DNA from: JAUQQI01 sp042408785
GTDB lineage: Bacteria > Chloroflexota > Dehalococcoidia > JAUQQI01
Direction of reading: 5' to 3'
Assembly: GCA_042408785.1 (NCBI GenBank)
Contig: JBHOQU010000100.1
Span: 1-39,234 of the forward strand
DNA: 39,234 nt
The position numbers were made by a program, and so were the translations under genes. Below the pieces are notes generated by a model. That model saw nothing but the letters and a program-made list of their open reading frames with translations. It ran no database searches and was not told the origin of the DNA. Of this stretch, positions 34,330 to 39,234 are shown one piece after another. Positions within the stretch are counted from its first letter, which is position 1; the number at the start of each line of letters is the position of its first letter.

Positions 34330-35262
34330 TTACCACCAGATGACTTTCTCGGCCGTCTCGGCCAGCTGCTCCATGGGGGCGGTCCAGACGCCGCTGGAGA
34401 GATACTTCCAGCCACCGTCGGCGAACAGGACGACGATGTTGCCCGAGGTGAGCCGCTCGGCATATTTTAGGGCGGCGTAGAGGGCGGCCCCCGAGGAGAT
34501 GCCGGCGAAGATCCCTTCCCGATAAAGGAGTTCCCGGGTGAGGCGGAAGGAGTCGACGGCCCGGACGAGAATCTTTCCGTCCAGCAGGTTAAGGTCCAGG
34601 ATGGGGGGGACGAAGCCCTCCTCCAGGCTTCGGAGGCCCTGGACCTGCTCCCCGGGGTGGGGCTCGGCGGCGATGACCCGGATGTTGGGGTTGTATTCTT
34701 TGAGGCGGCGGCCGACCCCCATCAGGGTGCCGCCGGTGCCCAGGCCGGCGACGAAGACGTCGACGTCGGGCAGGTCTTCGAGGATTTCCGGCCCGGTGGT
34801 CTCGTAGTGGGCCAGGGGGTTGGCCAGGTTCCCGTATTGGTAGGGCATAAAGTACTGGGGGTCCTCGGCCAGCTTGAGGGCCACCTCGATGGAACCGTTG
34901 GTGCCCCGGCGGCCGTCGGTGAGGATGATTTCGGCCCCGAAGGCCTGGAGCACCTGCCGCCGCTCGACGCTGACGTTTTCGGGCATCACCACCTTTAGCC
35001 GGTAGCCCTTCACCCGGCAGACCATGGCCAGGGAGATCCCGGTGTTGCCGCTGGTGGGCTCAAGGACGATTTTGTCGGGGGTGAGCTTGCCCTCGGCCTC
35101 GGCCCGCTCGATCATGTACTTGGCGATCCGGTCCTTCAGGCTGCCCGAGGGGTTGTGGCCCTCCAGCTTGGCGAAGATGCGGACCCCTTCCTTCGGCCGG
35201 AACCGCTTCAGTTCGACGAGGGGCGTCCGGCCGATGGCCCCCAGAATGTCATCGGAGCGCAT
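34330..35262 (-). CDS. cysM: Cysteine synthase, CysM-type (sulfur-carrier-linked)
   Basis: A 310-residue PLP enzyme. The PLP lysine lies in GHNPSGSLKDRIA, with EPTSGNTGISLAM and the GISSGAAL motif typical of fold type II. Adjacent to a ubiquitin-like sulfur carrier, it resembles the mycobacterial CysM that takes sulfur from a carrier thiocarboxylate and phosphoserine, but that specificity is inferred from context. I choose the ATG at 35262; the open frame extends upstream inside the carrier gene. It overlaps the carrier gene by 14 bp and ends 3 bp before selD. Confidence 0.9.
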   Translation of the reverse strand: MRSDDILGAIGRTPLVELKRFRPKEGVRIFAKLEGHNPSGSLKDRIAKYMIERAEAEGKLTPDKIVLEPTSGNTGISLAMVCRVKGYRLKVVMPENVSVERRQVLQAFGAEIILTDGRRGTNGSIEVALKLAEDPQYFMPYQYGNLANPLAHYETTGPEILEDLPDVDVFVAGLGTGGTLMGVGRRLKEYNPNIRVIAAEPHPGEQVQGLRSLEEGFVPPILDLNLLDGKILVRAVDSFRLTRELLYREGIFAGISSGAALYAALKYAERLTSGNIVVLFADGGWKYLSSGVWTAPMEQLAETAEKVIWW

Positions 35263-35542
35263 GGCCCTGGCCTCCGGCAAGGGCCGGCAGGATGGAGAGG
35301 ACATCCCCATCCCGGATGGGGGTATCCAGGCGCTGGAGGAAGCGGACGTCCTCGTCGTTTAAGTAAATGTTGATATGCCGCCGGATCTCCCCGTCCTCGT
35401 CGAGGAGCAGCCTTTTGATGCCCGGAAACTGCTGTTCCAGCCGGTCCAGGATCTCCCCCACCGTCTGGCCCTCGACCTTGACCACCTTTTGGCCGCCCAC
35501 GGCCGACTGAAGGATCGCCGGAACCCGAACCTCAACCGCCAT
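35249..35542 (-). CDS. MoaD/ThiS-like ubiquitin-fold sulfur carrier with internal Gly-Gly
   Basis: A 97-residue protein with the beta-grasp layout of MoaD/CysO (VRVPAILQSAVGGQ, then VGEILDRLEQQFP, INIYLNDEDVRFL and VLSILPALAGG). The carrier GG (90-91), which must be C-terminal to be adenylated and thiocarboxylated, is followed by six residues (QGHALR) that overlap the cysM start. It thus resembles a precursor that needs a protease, as does the fused copy next to it. GGCGACAATGG leads into the ATG at 35542 with weak SD. Confidence 0.85.
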   Translation of the reverse strand: MAVEVRVPAILQSAVGGQKVVKVEGQTVGEILDRLEQQFPGIKRLLLDEDGEIRRHINIYLNDEDVRFLQRLDTPIRDGDVLSILPALAGGQGHALR

Positions 35543-35566
35543 TGTCGCTTTCTCCGCGCCGGGTCT

Positions 35567-36670
35567 TCAGCTCTGGGCGAGCACGGGCACGCCGCAGAAG
35601 GCTTCGTAGTCGATGAGCTCGGTGATGGTGGGGTTGTCCCCGCACACCGGGCAATTGGGGTTGCGGCGGAGCTTGACCGTGCGGAAGTCCATCGCCAGGG
35701 TGTCGATGAGCAGAAGCCGCCCGACCAACGGCTCGCCCAGCCCGAGAATGAGCTTTATGGCCTCGGTGGCCTGGATGGCCCCCACCAGGCCGGTGACCAC
35801 CCCGAAGACGCCGGCCTCGGCACAGTTGGGCACCGCCCCGGGGGGTGGTGGGGCCGGATAGAGGCACCGGTAGCAACCGTGGCCCGGCATGAACACCGTG
35901 ACCTGGGCATCAAACTTGAAGACGCTGGCGTCCACCAGGGGCTTTTTCAGAAAGACGCAGGCGTCGTTGACCAGGTAGCGGGTGGGGAAGTTGTCGCACC
36001 CGTTAATTACAACATCGTAGTCCTTGATGATCTCCAGGGCGTTGGCGGAGCTCAAGGCCGTGTTGTAGGGGACGACCTCCACGTCGGGGTTGATGCGCCG
36101 GACGGTGTCCCGGGCCGACTCCACCTTCGGCCGGCCGATGTCGTCGGTGTGGTGGATGACCTGCCGCTGCAGGTTCGACAGGTCGACCACGTCGAAGTCC
36201 ACAATCCCGATTCGGCCGACCCCGGCGGCCGCCAGGTAGAGGATGGCCGGGGAGCCCAGGCCCCCCGCCCCGATAACCAGGACGCTAGAACCGAGGAGCT
36301 TGCGCTGGCCGGCACCCCCGATCTCCGGCATGATCATGTGCCGGCTGTACCGGATCACCTGCTCCGGGGTGAGGGCCCGGGGGGCCGCCCCGCCGGCCAG
36401 GGCCGGCACCACGGCAATCTCATCCCCATCCCGAACCGCGGTGTTTGGGCCGGCCAGGTCATCGATCTCCTGGCTGTTCACATAGACGTTAACGTACCGG
36501 CGCAGCCGGCCGCTCTCGTCGAAAAGCTCGGCCTTAAGTTCGGGAAACTGCGCCGCCAGCCGGTCCAGGGCCTCGGCCACGTCCCGGGCCTCCACCTGCA
36601 CCCGGGCCTGGTTGCCCGTAAACCGCCGCAGGGGCGTTCCAATGTAGACGTAAACCGGCATCTTCACCAT
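35567..36670 (-). CDS. Fusion of a MoaD/ThiS-like sulfur carrier with a MoeB/ThiF-type E1 activating enzyme
   Basis: A 367-residue fusion. Residues 1-94 are a beta-grasp carrier ending in PALAGG (G93-G94). The rest is an E1-like enzyme with the ATP loop LVIGAGGLGSP (about 130), DFDVVDLSNLQRQ and zinc cysteines CYRC and CPVC, which would adenylate and thiolate a carrier C-terminus. As the GG is internal, the carrier cannot work without cleavage. GGAGGG precedes ATG 36670; the GTG at 36667 fits the SD spacing slightly better. Neighbours are cysK and a free carrier, so it may activate both. Confidence 0.88.
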   Translation of the reverse strand: MVKMPVYVYIGTPLRRFTGNQARVQVEARDVAEALDRLAAQFPELKAELFDESGRLRRYVNVYVNSQEIDDLAGPNTAVRDGDEIAVVPALAGGAAPRALTPEQVIRYSRHMIMPEIGGAGQRKLLGSSVLVIGAGGLGSPAILYLAAAGVGRIGIVDFDVVDLSNLQRQVIHHTDDIGRPKVESARDTVRRINPDVEVVPYNTALSSANALEIIKDYDVVINGCDNFPTRYLVNDACVFLKKPLVDASVFKFDAQVTVFMPGHGCYRCLYPAPPPPGAVPNCAEAGVFGVVTGLVGAIQATEAIKLILGLGEPLVGRLLLIDTLAMDFRTVKLRRNPNCPVCGDNPTITELIDYEAFCGVPVLAQS

Positions 36671-36683
36671 TACCCTCCGTCGA

Positions 36684-37628
36684 TTAAAATGGCATCGTTA
36701 GGTACCGTTCACCTGTATCGGGCAAGATGGTCACCACCACCTTGCCGGCTCCGAGGCGCTCGGCCACCTGCAAAGCCGCAAAGACGTTGGCCCCGGAAGA
36801 TATCCCCACCAGTAGCCCCTCCTCCCGGGTAAGCCGGGCGGTGGTGGCGATGGCATCCTCATCCCGGACGTGGATGAGCTCATCGATGACGTCCCGGTTG
36901 AGCACCCCGGGCACGAAGCTGGCCCCCATCCCCTGAATGGCGTGGGGCCGGAACTTGCCGCCGGCCAGCACCGGGGCCCGGGCCGGCTCGACCCCCACCA
37001 CCAGCACCCCGGGAACCTCCTGCTTGAGCACCTCCCCCACCCCGGTTATGGTGCCGCCGGTCCCGATCCCGATGACCACCGCGTCCACCTTCCCGCCCGT
37101 AGCGTTCAGGATCTCCCGGGCGGTGGTCTGCCGGTGGATTTCAGGGTTGGCGGGGTTCTCAAACTGCTGGGGCATAAAGTAGCCGTACTTTTCCACCAGC
37201 TCCTGGGCGGCGTAAACCGCCCCGGTCATGCCCTCAATGGCCGGGGTAAGGATTATCTCGGCCCCGAACCGCTGCAGCAGCCGCCGGCGCTCAAGGCTCA
37301 TATCTTCCGGCATCGTCAAGATCAGCCGGTAGCCCTTGACGGCCGCTACCATCGCCAGGCCGATGCCGGTGTTGCCGCTGGTCGGCTCCACGATGGTGTC
37401 CCCCGGCTTTAAAATACCGGCCCGCTCGGCCGCCTCCACCATGGCCAGGGCGATGCGGTCCTTGACGCTTCCGGCCGGGTTGAGGGACTCCAGCTTGGCG
37501 TAGATGGTGGCCGACCCCGGCTTCGGCAGCCGATTGAGCCGGACCATTGGAGTGTTGCCGATCAGGTCCAGGACGCTGTCGGCGATTTTGGGCCGGGTTA
37601 AGACCTTGCGCAGCGCCCGCCCCGCCAT
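36684..37628 (-). CDS. cysK: Cysteine synthase A (O-acetylserine sulfhydrylase)
   Basis: A 314-residue PLP enzyme of the CysK type, converting O-acetylserine and sulfide to cysteine. LIGNTPMVRLNRL, the PLP lysine in LNPAGSVKDRIA, EPTSGNTGIGLAM and GIGTGGTITGVGEVL are classic CysK motifs, and the end ILPDTGERYL fits. GGGGAAGCC precedes the ATG at 37628. It is the first enzyme after the Rrf2 regulator (10 bp away), so it is likely regulated by it. Confidence 0.95.
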   Translation of the reverse strand: MAGRALRKVLTRPKIADSVLDLIGNTPMVRLNRLPKPGSATIYAKLESLNPAGSVKDRIALAMVEAAERAGILKPGDTIVEPTSGNTGIGLAMVAAVKGYRLILTMPEDMSLERRRLLQRFGAEIILTPAIEGMTGAVYAAQELVEKYGYFMPQQFENPANPEIHRQTTAREILNATGGKVDAVVIGIGTGGTITGVGEVLKQEVPGVLVVGVEPARAPVLAGGKFRPHAIQGMGASFVPGVLNRDVIDELIHVRDEDAIATTARLTREEGLLVGISSGANVFAALQVAERLGAGKVVVTILPDTGERYLTMPF

Positions 37629-37638
37629 GGCTTCCCCT

Positions 37639-38076
37639 TTAGATGTGATACATCACCCGGGCTTCGGCCTGTTCTTCCCGCTCCAGCAGATCCTGGATGG
37701 TCACCGATTCCAGGATGCGCCGGGTCATGGTCCGGATCTCCTGCCAGACGGACCGCTGGCCGCAGCGGTCCGAGAGCTGGCAGGTGCCCATATCGTCCAG
37801 ACAGTCCAGGACGCTGATATTGCCCTCGAGGGCGGCGACGACCTCCCCCATGGTGATCTGGCTGGGGGGGCGCATCAGCATGTGGCCGCCCTGGGGGCCC
37901 CGGATGCTCCGGATGAGGCCGGCCTTGCGCAGCACCGTCAGCAGCTGGTCCAGGTAAGGCTCGGGGATGAACTGGCGGGCCGCAATCTCGCTCGTCTGGA
38001 CGGGTCCCTGTCCGTAATGGCGGGCCAGGTCCACCATCGCCCGGATACCGTAGTCGGCTTTCATCGAGATGCGCAT
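37639..38076 (-). CDS. Rrf2-family regulator (IscR/CymR type)
   Basis: A 145-residue winged-helix regulator beginning MRISMKADYGIRAMVDLA, the Rrf2 family start. Three cysteines (C92, C99, C105) in the region binding the iron-sulfur cluster in IscR have spacing one residue longer than the usual C-x5-C-x5-C. Iron-sulfur sensing is therefore plausible; CymR proteins lack these cysteines. It leads the sulfur/selenium operon and probably controls it. A weak AGGGG lies upstream of the ATG at 38076. Confidence 0.9.
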   Translation of the reverse strand: MRISMKADYGIRAMVDLARHYGQGPVQTSEIAARQFIPEPYLDQLLTVLRKAGLIRSIRGPQGGHMLMRPPSQITMGEVVAALEGNISVLDCLDDMGTCQLSDRCGQRSVWQEIRTMTRRILESVTIQDLLEREEQAEARVMYHI

Positions 38077-38168
38077 TGCGGGCCGTACCCCTGCTTATTG
38101 TTTAGCACCAAACTCAACTTTATATTAGCAGATGGGCCGCCCGCATTTCCAGCCGCCGGGGGCCCGCT
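38077..38168 (-). promoter_or_regulatory. Putative promoter/operator region of the rrf2-cys-selD operon
   Basis: An AT-rich block (about 38099-38130), unusual for this GC-rich DNA, lies before rrf2. On the - strand it contains TGCTAATATAAAG and, 21 bp on, a second TGCTAA. The repeated TGCTAA and the AT-rich context suggest regulator binding, probably by the Rrf2 protein. No clean -35/-10 pair was found, so the promoter itself is not assigned. Confidence 0.4.
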
Positions 38169-38843
38169 TTACGACCGGGCGGCCAGACGGCTTGCCTGCC
38201 GGGCAAGCCGATTCGCCTCGGCGTTGGCGCTCCGGGGCACCCACTTTAGGTCGAAGCCTTCAAACCGGTCGGCGAGGCGCCGGACCGCCTCGTGAAGGTC
38301 CCGGAGCCGCGGGTCCGCCACCCGGTATTCGCCCCGGAGCTGCCGGAAAACCAACTCCGAATCCAGCCGTACCTCGACCTGCCGGGCACCCAGCTCCAGG
38401 GCCAGCTCCAGGGCCCGCTTCAGGGCCAGGTACTCGGCCTCGTTGTTGGTAGCCCTCCCCACCGGTTCCCCCCAGCTCCCCACCCGCCGCCCGTTGGCGA
38501 AGGCGACAACCCCGATCCCCGCCGGTCCCGGGTTCCCCGAACTGGCCCCGTCCACGTAGAGGACCAGCCTGGCCGGGACCTCGGCCGCCGACCCCGAAAT
38601 CACTCCGGCCGCGACCAGGCCCTGTCTGATCGCCTCCTTCTCGGCCTCATTGGGGGGCCGGAGGGGGCTTCGGGGGCGTTCGGCCCGCCGGCCCTGGAGC
38701 TCAAGGGCGCATTTTACCTTGGCCGGCAGGTTCGGCCCCTCCACCGCCCGCCAGATTGTTAGGAGCCGGCGGTGGATATCCAGGGCGTCCCCATGGCGCC
38801 CGGCCCGGACGGCTTCGAAGAGGCTTACCGTTCTGCAGCTCAT
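38169..38843 (-). CDS. RNase HI-domain protein with an N-terminal extension
   Basis: A 224-residue protein with ATG 38843. The N-terminal 85 residues form an unrecognised helical domain (FEAVRAGRHGDALDIHRRLL); the C-terminal domain is RNase HI-like, with catalytic YVDGASSGNPG (Asp), NNEAEYLAL (Glu) and LDSELVFRQLRG (Asp). The fourth carboxylate, in the usual N-x-x-A-D, appears as AEANRLA (N211). Known RNase HI variants with this change can keep some activity. It removes RNA from RNA-DNA hybrids. The open frame extends upstream into tnpB remnants, which I do not include. Confidence 0.8.
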   Translation of the reverse strand: MSCRTVSLFEAVRAGRHGDALDIHRRLLTIWRAVEGPNLPAKVKCALELQGRRAERPRSPLRPPNEAEKEAIRQGLVAAGVISGSAAEVPARLVLYVDGASSGNPGPAGIGVVAFANGRRVGSWGEPVGRATNNEAEYLALKRALELALELGARQVEVRLDSELVFRQLRGEYRVADPRLRDLHEAVRRLADRFEGFDLKWVPRSANAEANRLARQASRLAARS

Positions 38844-38854
38844 GGACAAATGTC

Positions 38855-38997
38855 TCACGACACCGTCCCGGCTGCTTCCTGCTTCGGCGACCCATAGCTC
38901 GTAGACCGGCCGGTGGCCGTTCCGCCGCCAGAGGGGTCTCCACAGGCGTAACTTCCCGCAGAACTTGCGGTAGGGCCCGTAAGGTGGGCCAATCCCA
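38855..38997 (-). pseudogene. tnpB: Second TnpB C-terminal tail remnant
   Basis: Read on the - strand, the tail goes through GPTASSAGSYACGDPSGG and STSYGSPKQEAA to a TGA at 38857-38855. It matches the tail at 274-382 (window left end) with high identity in inverted orientation. The start of the match (around 38997) lacks the preceding RDLNAARNL, so only the non-catalytic end is preserved. It shares coding space upstream of the RNase HI gene and may have altered its 5' region. Confidence 0.7.
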
Positions 38998-39145
38998 AGC
39001 TGCCTTGGCTCTTGGCGACCCAGAGATAGCATAGCAGATTTAGCCATTTTTGTCGATAACCTGGTGAGCAGGGCTCTGTCCCAGAAGCGGTGGAGGGAAA
39101 TTTTGAGGCTGGGCCCCGGCTTGCTCACTTTCCGGGTCGGGGCCA

Positions 39146-39234
39146 TCAGGTGAGCAGCAGGGCCGATTCGACCCCAGCAAAGGTCTTGAAGCCCCGGACG
39201 GTCCGGGCTCGCATCTTCAGCTTGCAGATGGCCT
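39146..39234 (-). pseudogene. Possible transposase C-terminal fragment at the window edge
   Basis: On the - strand the window edge reads AICKLKMRARTVRGFKTFAG and ends VESALLLT at a TGA (39148-39146). The pattern R-x-R-T-x-R-G-F-K-x-F resembles the ends of some DDE transposases. Only 29 residues are visible, so the family is uncertain; it could be another coding end. The 39000-39145 stretch holds no gene I can support. Confidence 0.35.

Noticed and set aside
38844..39146. RNase HI frame extended to 39146
   Set aside because: This part covers the tnpB tail remnant read in another frame, so it is a coincidental open frame.

Overview
The window is a high-GC (roughly two-thirds G+C by eye) bacterial chromosome segment that is almost fully coding. 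Genes for 2-oxoacid:ferredoxin oxidoreductase, a molybdopterin oxidoreductase, GH57, a LarA-like protein, a selenocysteine-containing SelD, an Rrf2 regulator and a YvcK with an N-terminal membrane anchor suggest an anaerobic, probably thermophilic member of the Bacillota (a Moorella/Ammonifex-like lineage). That assignment is inference from gene content, with no marker sequence to fix it.

Layout. Both edges carry transposon debris. On the left is a tnpB (IS605 OrfB family) 3' end broken by a 39-bp palindrome, with a second, related palindrome at its 3' end. On the right, in opposite orientation, are a second tnpB 3' tail and a possible transposase end. From 658 to 26163 everything is on the + strand: a thioredoxin-like protein behind a consensus promoter, a CstA transporter, a four-gene cassette of two paralogous small proteins and two paralogous ArsA/Get3-like ATPases, an epimerase and two unknown genes. 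These are followed by glutamate synthase large subunit, KorAB, a peptidase-E-like protein, GatB-YvcK, and a translationally coupled set of YfhO membrane protein, membrane-fused spermidine-synthase-like protein and LarA-like protein. From 26127 to 31568 the - strand carries GH57, lysS and a membrane-anchored sulfite-oxidase-fold enzyme. A short + block (31644-33247) holds a PD-(D/E)XK-like protein, hypoxanthine phosphoribosyltransferase and a short MscS. The rest (33244-38843, - strand) is an apparent sulfur/selenium operon, rrf2-cysK-(MoaD-like::MoeB)-MoaD-like-cysM-selD, with an RNase HI gene upstream.

How the genes work together. The right-hand operon joins an Fe-S/sulfur-sensing regulator, two cysteine synthases, two ubiquitin-like sulfur carriers, one fused to its own activating E1 enzyme, and selenophosphate synthetase. 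It looks like a protein-thiocarboxylate cysteine route coupled to selenium activation. Both carriers have their Gly-Gly internal, so a protease encoded elsewhere would be needed. SelD is itself a selenoprotein: an in-frame UGA at codon 17 is followed by a perfect 8-bp hairpin. KorAB next to a glutamate synthase with no adjacent small subunit suggests ferredoxin-linked 2-oxoglutarate/glutamate metabolism.

The best candidate for an undescribed system is the 3090-5724 cassette. The two ATPases have lost different catalytic motifs, so they look like an obligate heterodimer with shared active-site duties, working with two small paralogous partner proteins.
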